DNA from: Spirosoma terrae | GTDB lineage: Bacteria > Bacteroidota > Bacteroidia > Cytophagales > Spirosomataceae | DNA: 64,000 bases | Direction: 5' to 3' | Assembly: GCF_010435915.1 (NCBI RefSeq) | Contig: NZ_JAAFZH010000002.1 | Location: 186,001 to 250,000, forward strand | Part shown: one piece after another, positions 26,252 to 34,861 of the stretch | How the letters are laid out: each line of letters starts with the position of its first letter | Numbering within the stretch: the first letter of the stretch is position 1 | Position numbers and translations under genes: made by a program | Notes under the pieces: generated by a model | What the model saw: the letters and a program-made list of their open reading frames with translations, nothing else | Told to the model about the DNA's origin: nothing | The model's database searches: none

Positions 26252-27788
26252 ACGGTGCCCACTCTTCTTCAAAGGACTGTACCAGGATCTGATTATTCAA
26301 TTTGTTGGCCTCCACAGGAACCTCCGCCATATCGGGAGGAAAGTAAAGCATATCGCGAATTGTCTGCGTATTCACAAAACGTAGTCCGGCCGGGAGGGAG
26401 CCATTGGGCCGCCACTGATGGTTGCGTAAAGCCAGGACGTAGCCCCATTCGCCAAAAGAAGGAACGTAGGCGTGATAAGGAATGGTTTGAAAACCAACGG
26501 CCGTCAGCGTATTTCGGATACACCAGAATGATTTGCGCGCTACGTAAGGGGAAGTCGATTGAACCACAACCAATCCATCGGGCGTTAATCGCTTTTCCAG
26601 CTCGGCATAGAAGGTGGTGCTATACAGCTTGCCGATCGAATAGTTGGACGGATCAGGAAAGTCGACGATAACTACATCATACTTTGCCGTATCCTGTCGT
26701 ATCCAGGTAAACGCATCCCTGTTTAGTACGTGAACTTTAGGCGATAGCAACGATCGTTGGTTCAACTGAAGGAGCTTGAGATTTTGTTGAAACAAGGTCG
26801 TCATGCCAGGGTCGAGATCAACCAACTGAATGTGCTGAATAGATGGATATTTCAACAACTCCCGAACGGCCATGCCGTCGCCACCTCCCAGGACCAGCAC
26901 TCGTTTGGCTGTCGGACGAGCCTGCATGGCCGGATGAACAAGGGCTTCGTGATACCGGTACTCGTCGGCCGAACTAAATTGCAGATTCCCGTTTAGGTAG
27001 AGCCGTAACTCCCGGTTATTACGGGTTAGTACAATACGCTGATAAGACGTGCTTTTGCTGTAAATGACGGTATCCTGGAATGTAACGCCTTCGGCATAGG
27101 TCATAATCTGTTCGGCATATACGAAGCCAGCCGTCAAGAAAACAATAGAAGCGGTCAGTACAATAGAAAAGGTAGCGCGAAAAGGCCGGGTTTCGTTAAA
27201 ACGATACAAAAGAAAAACCGCTACGCCCATATTCAGTAAGCCAAAAAATAGCGATGTGCGAATCAATCCCAAATGTGGGATTAGCACCAGCGGGAAAATT
27301 AAGGAAGCCAGCAACGCGCCAATGTAATCGAAGGTGAAAACTCGGGACACCAGTTCTTTAAAGGTCAGCTGGTTTTCCAGGATACGCATGAGCAATGGAA
27401 TTTCCAGTCCAACCAGAATACCCGTAAGCCCGACCAGCGTATACAGGATCAGTCGGAACGAGGCTACGTATTCGAATAGAACGAATAGGAGTGGCGCACT
27501 GCATCCGCCTACGATTCCTACCAGAATCTCGATACGTATGAACCATTTCAGCAGGTTTCCATCCAGGTATTTGGAGAGCCACGAGCCGATCCCCATTGAA
27601 AATAGATACACCCCGATGATAGTCGAAAACTGCATGACTGAGTCACCCAGCAGATAGCTCGCCAACGTACCGGCCACCAGCTCATAAATTAGTCCGCAGG
27701 TCGCGATAACAAATACCGATATCAGCAGGAGCCAGTGCAGCGAAGTTAAGCCTTCTTTGGTTGCTGGTTGTTCGTTTGTACTAACCAT
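26241..27788 (-). CDS. Membrane-fused spermidine synthase-like aminopropyltransferase
   Basis: A 515-residue fusion. Residues 1 to about 225 hold seven membrane helices (for example TIIGVYLFSMGIGSWLS and GILVGLEIPLLMRIL); the rest is a SpeE-type domain with VLVLGGGDGMAVRELLKYP, VDLDPGM and the catalytic-Asp region YDVVIVDFPDPSNY, followed by KLYSTTFYAEL. SpeE moves the aminopropyl group of decarboxylated AdoMet to an amine. The key Gly and Asp residues are kept, so it should be active. I take ATG 27788, which overlaps the DUF350 stop by 8 bases; the 9-codon longer frame has no support. The membrane half suggests an acceptor that is lipid-bound or transported. Confidence 0.88.
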   Translation of the reverse strand: MVSTNEQPATKEGLTSLHWLLLISVFVIATCGLIYELVAGTLASYLLGDSVMQFSTIIGVYLFSMGIGSWLSKYLDGNLLKWFIRIEILVGIVGGCSAPLLFVLFEYVASFRLILYTLVGLTGILVGLEIPLLMRILENQLTFKELVSRVFTFDYIGALLASLIFPLVLIPHLGLIRTSLFFGLLNMGVAVFLLYRFNETRPFRATFSIVLTASIVFLTAGFVYAEQIMTYAEGVTFQDTVIYSKSTSYQRIVLTRNNRELRLYLNGNLQFSSADEYRYHEALVHPAMQARPTAKRVLVLGGGDGMAVRELLKYPSIQHIQLVDLDPGMTTLFQQNLKLLQLNQRSLLSPKVHVLNRDAFTWIRQDTAKYDVVIVDFPDPSNYSIGKLYSTTFYAELEKRLTPDGLVVVQSTSPYVARKSFWCIRNTLTAVGFQTIPYHAYVPSFGEWGYVLALRNHQWRPNGSLPAGLRFVNTQTIRDMLYFPPDMAEVPVEANKLNNQILVQSFEEEWAPYGQ

Positions 27789-27987
27789 GAATAGCCGAAC
27801 TGATGATGATAGCAACCGCTATCATAAAAGCGGCTGCCAGAATAGCCAACGCCACATTCTGTTTATCAACGATCTCTTTCCAGAGGTTTTCAGGCGCCAG
27901 TTTTTCAATGATGACAAAACAAACAACCAGAATAAAGATGCCGAGTAAGGAATAAAGAATCGAAGCCGTAATGTATTTGAGTTCCAT
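27781..27987 (-). CDS. DUF350 (UPF0719) family small membrane protein
   Basis: A 68-residue protein with two membrane helices: about 7-29 (ITASILYSLLGIFILVVCFV) and 45-66 (VALAILAAAFMIAVAIIISS). Full DUF350 proteins often have two such units; this is a single unit. DUF350 genes are repeatedly found beside spermidine synthase-like, DUF4178 and PspA-type genes, as with YjfL in Escherichia coli. Function is unknown; a membrane channel-like or scaffold role has been guessed. It lies 11 bases after the previous small gene and overlaps the next by 8. Confidence 0.85.
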   Translation of the reverse strand: MELKYITASILYSLLGIFILVVCFVIIEKLAPENLWKEIVDKQNVALAILAAAFMIAVAIIISSAIHG

Positions 27988-27998
27988 GAGCGTTTAGG

Positions 27999-28196
27999 TT
28001 ATTTGTGATAGAATCTTGAATAGCCGCTGCGGCCACTTCCTGCGTGCCCTGAACGATAATAGCCGTTTGCACCTTCAACACTTTCTTTGTCGTCGCCGAG
28101 TAAGCGGGTTCCCGTAATGCTGGCCCAGGTAAAGAGGCCCAGCGCACAAAAAACGGCAACAACGTAGTATTTTATTTTGGCAATTTCTTTGAGCAT
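27999..28196 (-). CDS. Small single-pass membrane protein with Gly/Ser/Arg-rich tail
   Basis: A 65-residue protein: a short basic start (MLKEIAKIKYY), one membrane helix at about 11-29 and a hydrophilic tail with SGHAGSGRSGYSRFYHK at the end. I do not recognise the family. It is real rather than chance because it fills the space between DUF4178 (6-base gap) and DUF350 (11-base gap) in an operon with almost no untranslated bases. The tail, rich in Gly, Ser, Arg and Tyr, might be a substrate for modification or a docking segment. The Lys and His at the extreme C-terminus are notable but not diagnostic. Confidence 0.75.
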   Translation of the reverse strand: MLKEIAKIKYYVVAVFCALGLFTWASITGTRLLGDDKESVEGANGYYRSGHAGSGRSGYSRFYHK

Positions 28197-28202
28197 ACAG
28201 AT

Positions 28203-29501
28203 CTATTCGGTTGAGGTATTGACAAAATCGCTGTTGCTCCACCGTCGGCTCTCATACCATTGGTTGTGACAATAAAGAAAAACAGGATAAATCATAAATA
28301 ACACCAGCATAAGGCCTACGTTAGCACCAAGCATCGGATTTTGCTTGACGCTTATACTGAATGATATGTTTTGACCGGCATTGTTGGCTGGATAAATAGT
28401 CAAATGGTAACGGCCCGACGGAATCCGGGAGAGAATAGCGTCATCACTTGGGCTACCTTCCGACCAGCTTTCACCGCCTTCATAGCCGTGATAATACTCC
28501 AGCGTTTTGGTGAAGTCATACGTGCGTCCCGACTGTTCCTCAATGAGCGTAACTGGCAGCTCAAGCCAGTCATTATCAATGTATGCCCGGAAATTAAAAC
28601 CCAAGGCTGCCGGTCCGTCTACCTCGAATGTGGGCGTAACAATCGGTTTGAAAGAGTGGGTTGAATCAGATACTACGTTGAACGACTGATCGAATACCTG
28701 TTTCGCTGGTTTCGTAATGGTGAAAATAATCTGGATGGCAACGAGCGCCACCAGCGCTATACTCGTGAAGGGCAGCACCGTACTTAATCGGTTTTTGGGA
28801 TCGGCCGGCTGAACGGCTCCTATTCCTTCTGGTACAGGCAACACCGCTTCCGATAAGCCAAAAGCAGTAGCTACCTCCGCCGGGCTGAGGTGAGAACCTT
28901 TGTACCAGCTCGATAGATTGTTGCGTTCTTCGCTGACCAGCATGTGGGGCGGATTGATATACTCAGAAACAGATAGGTGCTCATCATCCATGATGTTCCA
29001 GTCGAATTCGCCAACTGCCCCAAGAACTTGGGGTTGATAGCGATTATACAACCGATATTGTCGGGCTGCCGTATCCACGTAATAAACGTTACCTGCGTGA
29101 TGATACGGACGATACGTATCGGTCGTGGGCGTAATCCATACCCAGTGTCCATTATACTCGGCTAACTGGCTTGTTTTTCCATCCTGCTGGAGCAGTATAT
29201 ACTCTGCCCATTGGTAAAGCGGGTTTTGCTCTCTCTTATGCATGAAGCCCACCACCCGCACAAATTGTCCATGTAAATACCCGTCAGTCCCGATCGGTAG
29301 GCTGCTTACATACTCTGTTTGAGAGAATTGTCTGATCAGCTGAGGAGGCCCTTCGTTTTCATACTGGAAAAAAGCATGGCAGTCGGAACAACCATAATAG
29401 GAGCTGTTTGCTACGTCGTAATAGGTAATCAGTGTCTGGCAAGCAGGACAATGTATCGTATCCGAAGAAAAAGTTGGGCCGGAATGAGTTACGTCGATCA
29501 T
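28203..29501 (-). CDS. DUF4178 domain-containing membrane protein with zinc ribbon
   Basis: A 432-residue protein. It starts with a zinc-ribbon, HCPACQTLITYYDV then GCSDCHAFF, giving four Cys. A DUF4178 domain follows (about 60-200) with IGTDGYLHGQFVRVVGFM and QWAEYILLQQDGKTSQLAEYNGHWVWI. A membrane helix at about 240-262, a beta-rich extracytoplasmic domain, and a last helix near 390-415 follow. DUF4178 proteins accompany SpeD/SpeE-like and DUF350 genes in many bacteria; their function is unknown. The start overlaps the SpeD-like stop by four bases (ATGA), indicating coupled translation. Confidence 0.85.
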   Translation of the reverse strand: MIDVTHSGPTFSSDTIHCPACQTLITYYDVANSSYYGCSDCHAFFQYENEGPPQLIRQFSQTEYVSSLPIGTDGYLHGQFVRVVGFMHKREQNPLYQWAEYILLQQDGKTSQLAEYNGHWVWITPTTDTYRPYHHAGNVYYVDTAARQYRLYNRYQPQVLGAVGEFDWNIMDDEHLSVSEYINPPHMLVSEERNNLSSWYKGSHLSPAEVATAFGLSEAVLPVPEGIGAVQPADPKNRLSTVLPFTSIALVALVAIQIIFTITKPAKQVFDQSFNVVSDSTHSFKPIVTPTFEVDGPAALGFNFRAYIDNDWLELPVTLIEEQSGRTYDFTKTLEYYHGYEGGESWSEGSPSDDAILSRIPSGRYHLTIYPANNAGQNISFSISVKQNPMLGANVGLMLVLFMIYPVFLYCHNQWYESRRWSNSDFVNTSTE

Positions 29502-29851
29502 CGCGAGATTTCCTGTTTGGAAAGTTCGATACCAGAAAAGTGACTAAGAACACCATCATAAAACTGACGTGCCTTCGGTGTATTGTCGTGTAAGTTGTTA
29601 GACAGGAAAACATCGAAGGTGGCAATCTCGAATTCTGGCCAGGTATGGATAGAAACATGCGATTCAGTGAGGCAGATAACAGCGGTATAACCACCATTCG
29701 GAAAATCATGGTAGACTTCGCCAACCTTAGTCAATGATAATGAATGGATAAGCTGGTCGAACAGGGTTCGACAACTGACAACATCGGTAAGGAAGTTGGG
29801 GCTGGCCCGAAAGGTGGATAGCAGGTGTAGGCCCGGTCGATAAGCAGTCAT
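29498..29851 (-). CDS. S-adenosylmethionine decarboxylase-like protein (SpeD/AdoMetDC family, altered active site)
   Basis: A 117-residue pyruvoyl-enzyme homologue, the usual length of bacterial class 1b SpeD. The self-cleavage site is intact: TESHVSIHTWPE places Glu63-Ser64, so Ser64 could become the pyruvoyl group, and His69 sits five residues later as in characterised enzymes. Twenty residues after that Ser, where catalytic Cys is expected (usual pattern DVFTCG), it has DVFLSNN, with Ser84. AdoMet decarboxylation supplies aminopropyl groups to spermidine synthase, and a SpeE-like gene lies in the same operon. The Cys change may mean a slower enzyme, a changed substrate (some SpeD homologues decarboxylate ornithine or arginine) or a regulatory role. 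First gene of the operon. Confidence 0.87.
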   Translation of the reverse strand: MTAYRPGLHLLSTFRASPNFLTDVVSCRTLFDQLIHSLSLTKVGEVYHDFPNGGYTAVICLTESHVSIHTWPEFEIATFDVFLSNNLHDNTPKARQFYDGVLSHFSGIELSKQEISR

Positions 29852-29887
29852 GGCTTAGGCTAAGTAACTCTACTGAAAGATATACTG

Positions 29888-29916
29888 CAAAGGTATACGT
29901 AGTGCCACTGGCCAGT
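29888..29916 (-). promoter_or_regulatory. Putative promoter of the SpeD-like operon
   Basis: On the minus strand a perfect -7 element, TACCTTTG, occupies 29888-29895, about 37 bases before the SpeD-like ATG. No good TTG stands at the -33 position. A 10-base perfect palindrome, ACTGGCCAGT, at 29907-29916 falls in the spacer and may be an operator. The whole eight- or nine-gene operon would start here. Confidence 0.45.
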
Positions 29917-29958
29917 CAGAAAATTAGAATATCGGTTTTGGAACGGGATAATAGGAAT

Positions 29959-29990
29959 AAAAAAAGCCCCGACTGGTTACCAGTCGGGGC
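29959..29990 (-). terminator. Intrinsic terminator of infB
   Basis: An 11-base perfect stem, GCCCCGACTGG with CCAGTCGGGGC, and a TTA/TAA loop, followed on the minus strand by seven T. It lies 21 bases after the infB stop and ends the rimP-nusA-infB operon. Confidence 0.95.
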
Positions 29991-30011
29991 GAATCTACTT
30001 CTATCTTAAGA

Positions 30012-33000
30012 CTATAAAGTCCGTTTTACTTCTTTAATTTCGAAGCCTTCAATGATATCGCCCACTTCGATGTCGTTGAAGTTTTTAACGCTCAGACCAC
30101 ATTCGTAGCCAGAACGAACTTCGTTCACATCGTCCTTGAAGCGTTTCAGCGCACCAATCTCACCGGTATGAATCACGATGAAGTCGCGAATAACGCGGAT
30201 CTTGTGACTCCGTTTGATAAGACCATCGGTTACGTAGCAACCGGCAACGGTACCTACTTTGCTGATCTTGAATACTTCACGAACTTCGATATTACCCGTT
30301 ATTACCTCTTCCGTTGTTGGGGCTAACAGACCTTCCATAGCATCCCTTACTTCATTGATAGCATCGTAAATAATCGAGTACAGACGAATTTCGATCTGTT
30401 CCTGCTCTGCCAGTCTCCGGGCATTCGCTGACGGACGAACCTGGAAGCCGACAATAACAGCGTCGGAAGCAGAAGCCAGCAGTACGTCTGATTCGGAAAT
30501 CTGACCAACCGCTTTGTGGATGATATTTACCTGAACTTCTTCTGTCGACAACTGTAACAGAGAGTCAGACAAGGCTTCTACAGAACCGTCCACGTCGCCT
30601 TTTACAATTACGTTCAGCTCTTTAAAGCTACCGATTGCTTTCCGACGGCCAATCTCTTCGAGCGTAATGTGCTTACGGGTACGTAGCGTCTGTTCACGTA
30701 GCAACTGCTCACGCTTGTTCGCAATTTCACGAGCTTCGCGTTCGGTTTCCATTACGTTAAACTTATCGCCTGCCTGAGGAGCGCCTGGTAAACCCAGAAT
30801 CTGAACAGGTTGAGCAGGTCCGGCTTCTTTGATACGATCGCCCCGGTCGTTGGTCATAGCCCGGATACGACCGTAGTGAGCGCCAACGAGCATGACATCA
30901 CCCTGACGTAGCGTACCGTTCTCGATCAGTACCGTTGATACGTATCCACGACCTTTATCGAGCGATGCTTCGATAACCGTGCCAAAAGCACGTCGATCTG
31001 GATTCGCTTTCAGTTCGAGTAATTCAGCTTCGAGCAATACTTTTTCAAGTAATTCGTCAACACCCATACCGGACTTCGACGAAATTTCCTGAGCCTGGTA
31101 TTTACCACCCCATTCTTCAACAAGAAGGTTCATGGAGGCAAGTTCAGTACGTATCTTTTCAGCGTCGGCACCTGGTTTATCCACCTTCGAGAAAGCAAAA
31201 ACAATAGGTACGCCCGCTACTTGTGCGTGGTTGATGGCCTCGCGGGTTTGCGGCATTACGCTGTCGTCCGCTGCAATTACGATGATAACAACGTCTGTGA
31301 CCTTGGCTCCACGAGCACGCATGGCCGTAAAGGCTTCGTGACCAGGAGTATCAAGGAACGTGATCATCCGATTATCAGCGGCTTTTACGCTGTAAGCACC
31401 AATGTGCTGCGTAATACCACCGGCTTCACCGGCTGCTACCTTGGCCCGGCGGATGTAGTCAAGCAACGATGTTTTACCATGGTCGACGTGACCCATGATC
31501 GTAACAATCGGAGCCCGTGGCTGCAGATCTTCTGGAGCATCTTTTTCTTCGTCGATGCCTGCCTCTGTTTCATCTTCAGCCGATACAAACTGTACATCGT
31601 ATCCAAACTCATCGGCGATTACCGTAATCGCTTCAGCATCCAGTCGCTGGTTAATCGAAACGAACATACCCAGGTTCATACAAACTGAGATGACTTCGTT
31701 AATCGATACGTCCATGAGCGATGCAAGATCGTTGGCCGATACGAACTCGGTCACTTTCAGCGTTTTTGCTTCCAGTTCTTCCTGCTCGTTCAACAAACGA
31801 CGATCTTCTTCGCGTTGGTTTCTACGATCGCGCCGACGGTCTGCTCCCCGATTAGGCGTATTACCCATCATGCGGGCATTGGTCTGCTGGATCGATTTAC
31901 GAACATCAGCCTGGGTTGGTGCCTCCCGACGATTTCCACCCCGGTCGTTGCCGCCCCGGTTTCCACCTCGATCATTTCCGCCCCGATTGTTTCCACCCCG
32001 ATTTGCGCCCCGGTTATTCGCGTTGGCATTGTTTTGCCCTCCGCGATTTCCTCCCTGGTTCTGGTTATTGCTCTGGCCTTGTGGCTGAGCATTGTTACCC
32101 TGGTTGGCATTGGCAGGGCGGTTACCATCGCGCTGGCCTCCCTGATTTTGATTGCGGTCCCGATCACCTTGATTCCGGTTTACTGGTCCACGATCGTTTT
32201 GGTTCTGGTCGTCACGTGGTCCGCGATTGCCTTGGTTTTGGCCATCGCGCGGGCCGCGATCATTGCGTACGTTGTTGTTGCCACCCTGATTTGGCTGACC
32301 CGTACTTCCTACTGCATTTTCACGGCCACCACGAATTCGTTTCCGTTTCTTCTTGTCCGCATTATTGTTGTTACCACCGCCTTGACGAGGGTTGTTGACT
32401 GGTAGCTCAATTTTACCTAAAATCTTCAAACCTCCCAGTTGGTGACTACCAGCCGCCCGAATCGTTTCGGTCGGTGGAGCTACGGCTTCTTCTTCAGCAG
32501 GTGGTGGAGTCTGAGTTTTGGCCGGGGCCTGACTTACTGCCACTTTTGGCTGATCCTGTTTTGGCTGATCAGGCTGACGAGCTTCCACAACCTTTGGCTT
32601 TTCAGCTTCAGCAGGAGCTTTAGGTTCCACAGAAGGCTCTGGTTTAACAGGAGCTGGTTCCGGTTTTGACTGAGTAGCAACTGGTTGTGACACTTCGGTC
32701 TTAGGTGATTCTACTTTAGGTAGTGACGGAGCTACAGCTGGCTTGGCTTCAACAGGCTGAACCGGCTTAGGCGCTTCAGCGACCGGTTTAACTTCTGCCG
32801 GTTTTGGCTCTACTGGAGCTGGCTTGGGAACTTCAACTTTAGGAGCCTCAGCTTTAGGAGGTTCCACACGGACAGGTTCTGCTGGTTTAACCTCTTGCGG
32901 AGCTGGTACTTTGGCTGCCGGAGCGGGCTGTGGGCTGGGCTTTGCATTGAGATCAATTTTGCCTATCACTTTTAACCCTGGCAAACCAGTTGATGCGGTT

Positions 33001-33374
33001 TGCTGGGCAGGCTTAGATTCGGCTGGCGCTTGTTTAGGAACATCCACCCGAGGGACGTCTGTTTTTTGGGCGTCCGCTTTAGCGTCCACAATAGGACGAC
33101 CTGCGTCATCACGACGGTACAAAATGACATCATCCTCCCGACGACGCGGTGGCTCGGCGACCGCAACCGACGGTTCGGACCGGCGAGCTCCGTTCAGGAG
33201 TTCCTTTGAGTTATACTCCTTCGCCAACACCTCTAGCAATTCAGTGCCAATTTTGGTGTTGGGATTACTATCAACCTTAAACCCTTTGGCAGACAGACGA
33301 TTCACAACAGAGGAGGTTCCTGTGTTGAGAATTTTTGCCACTTGGCTTAGGCGCATTGACTTATCTTCTGCCAT
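30012..33374 (-). CDS. infB: Translation initiation factor IF-2
   Basis: A 1120-residue GTPase that brings initiator tRNA to the 30S subunit. An IF2_N-type helical domain opens it ([11 protein letters not shown], then [10 protein letters not shown]). Next come a Pro/Ala/Lys/Glu-rich stretch (about 85-300) and an Asn/Gln/Arg/Gly-rich stretch (about 330-510), both low complexity and long even for Bacteroidota. A second IF2_N follows near 545-600. The G domain begins near 620 with [32 protein letters not shown] and [10 protein letters not shown], then domains II, III and IV. Long frames on the opposite strand here are only by-products of the biased composition. Last gene of rimP-nusA-infB. Confidence 0.98.
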   Translation of the reverse strand: MAEDKSMRLSQVAKILNTGTSSVVNRLSAKGFKVDSNPNTKIGTELLEVLAKEYNSKELLNGARRSEPSVAVAEPPRRREDDVILYRRDDAGRPIVDAKADAQKTDVPRVDVPKQAPAESKPAQQTASTGLPGLKVIGKIDLNAKPSPQPAPAAKVPAPQEVKPAEPVRVEPPKAEAPKVEVPKPAPVEPKPAEVKPVAEAPKPVQPVEAKPAVAPSLPKVESPKTEVSQPVATQSKPEPAPVKPEPSVEPKAPAEAEKPKVVEARQPDQPKQDQPKVAVSQAPAKTQTPPPAEEEAVAPPTETIRAAGSHQLGGLKILGKIELPVNNPRQGGGNNNNADKKKRKRIRGGRENAVGSTGQPNQGGNNNVRNDRGPRDGQNQGNRGPRDDQNQNDRGPVNRNQGDRDRNQNQGGQRDGNRPANANQGNNAQPQGQSNNQNQGGNRGGQNNANANNRGANRGGNNRGGNDRGGNRGGNDRGGNRREAPTQADVRKSIQQTNARMMGNTPNRGADRRRDRRNQREEDRRLLNEQEELEAKTLKVTEFVSANDLASLMDVSINEVISVCMNLGMFVSINQRLDAEAITVIADEFGYDVQFVSAEDETEAGIDEEKDAPEDLQPRAPIVTIMGHVDHGKTSLLDYIRRAKVAAGEAGGITQHIGAYSVKAADNRMITFLDTPGHEAFTAMRARGAKVTDVVIIVIAADDSVMPQTREAINHAQVAGVPIVFAFSKVDKPGADAEKIRTELASMNLLVEEWGGKYQAQEISSKSGMGVDELLEKVLLEAELLELKANPDRRAFGTVIEASLDKGRGYVSTVLIENGTLRQGDVMLVGAHYGRIRAMTNDRGDRIKEAGPAQPVQILGLPGAPQAGDKFNVMETEREAREIANKREQLLREQTLRTRKHITLEEIGRRKAIGSFKELNVIVKGDVDGSVEALSDSLLQLSTEEVQVNIIHKAVGQISESDVLLASASDAVIVGFQVRPSANARRLAEQEQIEIRLYSIIYDAINEVRDAMEGLLAPTTEEVITGNIEVREVFKISKVGTVAGCYVTDGLIKRSHKIRVIRDFIVIHTGEIGALKRFKDDVNEVRSGYECGLSVKNFNDIEVGDIIEGFEIKEVKRTL

Positions 33375-33393
33375 ACGTTCGGTCTATATTCGG

Positions 33394-33426
33394 CAAATTT
33401 AATGGTTGTTTATATGGTATGAACAA
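33394..33426 (-). promoter_or_regulatory. Putative internal promoter of infB
   Basis: A perfect -7 element, TAAATTTG (33394-33401), with TTG at 33424-33426, 22 bases upstream, on the minus strand. It would start a transcript just before infB (ATG at 33374), giving a very short leader. Together with the hairpin at 33469 it suggests infB is also transcribed on its own. Confidence 0.4.
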
Positions 33427-33468
33427 CAGTTACTGCAATAAAAATCCCTCTTTTTATAATGAGTGACG

Positions 33469-33515
33469 AAAAGTAAGGGGGGAAGGCCCCTAATGGGTAC
33501 TTTTCCCTTACTTTT
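33469..33515 (-). other. Hairpin between nusA and infB (possible terminator or attenuator)
   Basis: Arms AAAAGTAAGGG (33469-33479) and CCCTTACTTTT (33505-33515) pair over 11 bases around a 25-base loop that has its own GGGG/CCCC pairing. On the minus strand only four T follow, so termination would be partial. It lies in the 169-base gap between nusA and infB, upstream of the putative infB promoter. Confidence 0.5.
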
Positions 33516-33543
33516 TACAACTCTTTTTTGCACTACGTACTCG

Positions 33544-34788
33544 CTATTCAAATTCCTGTTTAAGGATATTTAGAATCTCTTCGACAGTGCCTTCTTCCAG
33601 ATCAGTACGGCGAACAAGTTCTTCTTTGTTCAACGCCAGAACGCTCTTAGCGGTATCGAGACCAACTTTCCGGAGTTCTTCGATCATCCACTCATCGATC
33701 TCATCCGAGAATTCCATCAGATCGACGTCTTCATCATCTTCATGGCCTTCGTTATCCCGGAAAACATCGATCTCCATATCAACTAACCGTCCAGCTAGTT
33801 TGATGTTTTGACCGCCTTTCCCAATAGCCAGCGAAACCTGGTCTGGTTTCAGGAACACGGATACTCGTTTGGCTTCGCGGTCGATCTGCATGGAACTGAT
33901 TTTAGCAGGACTTAGTGCCCGGCTTATCAGCAGCTCCAGGTTTTCGGTATAGTTGATTACATCAATATTTTCGTTGCCCAACTCCCGTACGATGCCATGA
34001 ATCCGTGATCCCTTCATACCAACGCAGGCACCAACTGGATCAATTCGGTCGTCGTAAGACTCTACAGCCACTTTAGCGCGTTCTCCTGGTTCGCGAACTA
34101 TCTTGCGAATCGAAATTAAGCCGTCATAAATTTCAGGGACTTCGATTTCGAAAAGACGCTCCAGAAACACAGGAGAAGTACGTGACAGAATGATTTTTGG
34201 CGTTCCATTCAGCATGTCGACCCGACTGATGACGGCCTTAACGGCTTCACCTTTCCGGTAGCGATCTTTAGAAATTTGCTCAGTTCTTGGTAAACTAAGC
34301 TCGTTGTTTTCCTGATCAACCAGAATGATTTCGTGTTTGAGTAACTGATACGTTTCGACAGTAACCAGATCACCAACCTGATCTTTATATTTCTGATAAA
34401 GGAGCTCTTTTTCCATGTCCTTTATCTTTTGAATCAGCGTTTGGCGAGCTGTCTGAACAACCCGACGTCCGAAATCTTCTAGTTTTACCTCTTCGGCAAC
34501 CTGTTCACCAACTTCGAAGTCATCCTGAATTTTACGGGCTTCGGCCAGAGGGATTTTGTCATAATCCCAAATGTCTTCTGAGTTGTCATCAACGATTTCG
34601 CGGGTACGCCACATTTCCAGATCGCCACTTTCGGCGTTGATAATAACGTCGAAGTTTTCATCTGTACCGTATTTTTTACGAATCATTGTCCGGAAGACAT
34701 CTTCCAGAATAGCGATCATAGTGGGTCGATCAATATTTTTCGACCGTGCGAAATCGGCAAACGATTCGATTAATAATCCACTGGTCAT
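33544..34788 (-). CDS. nusA: Transcription termination/antitermination factor NusA
   Basis: A 414-residue RNA-polymerase-binding factor. An N-terminal domain (about 1-130) starts SFADFARSKNIDRPTMIAILE. An S1 domain (about 135-205) contains VKAVISRVDMLNGTPKIILSR. Two KH domains follow with DPVGACVGMKGSRIHGIVREL near 245 and LAIGKGGQNIKLAGRL near 315. A short acidic stretch and a C-terminal helix-hairpin region end it. It modulates pausing, termination and antitermination. It follows rimP by 73 bases and precedes infB, the canonical order. The terminator-like hairpin in the rimP leader is a natural place for autoregulation by NusA. Confidence 0.98.
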   Translation of the reverse strand: MTSGLLIESFADFARSKNIDRPTMIAILEDVFRTMIRKKYGTDENFDVIINAESGDLEMWRTREIVDDNSEDIWDYDKIPLAEARKIQDDFEVGEQVAEEVKLEDFGRRVVQTARQTLIQKIKDMEKELLYQKYKDQVGDLVTVETYQLLKHEIILVDQENNELSLPRTEQISKDRYRKGEAVKAVISRVDMLNGTPKIILSRTSPVFLERLFEIEVPEIYDGLISIRKIVREPGERAKVAVESYDDRIDPVGACVGMKGSRIHGIVRELGNENIDVINYTENLELLISRALSPAKISSMQIDREAKRVSVFLKPDQVSLAIGKGGQNIKLAGRLVDMEIDVFRDNEGHEDDEDVDLMEFSDEIDEWMIEELRKVGLDTAKSVLALNKEELVRRTDLEEGTVEEILNILKQEFE

Positions 34789-34861
34789 TTCAAATTAGCA
34801 GTTTATAGTTCACCGCAGACGGTTTATTCTAGTCATTTTGCTGACAACAGCCCGCTTTCTA

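Noticed and set aside
31495..33402. Long plus-strand frames opposite infB (up to about 200 codons)
   Set aside because: They lie opposite the low-complexity Pro/Ala and Asn/Gly/Arg parts of IF-2, have no domain and arise from base composition.
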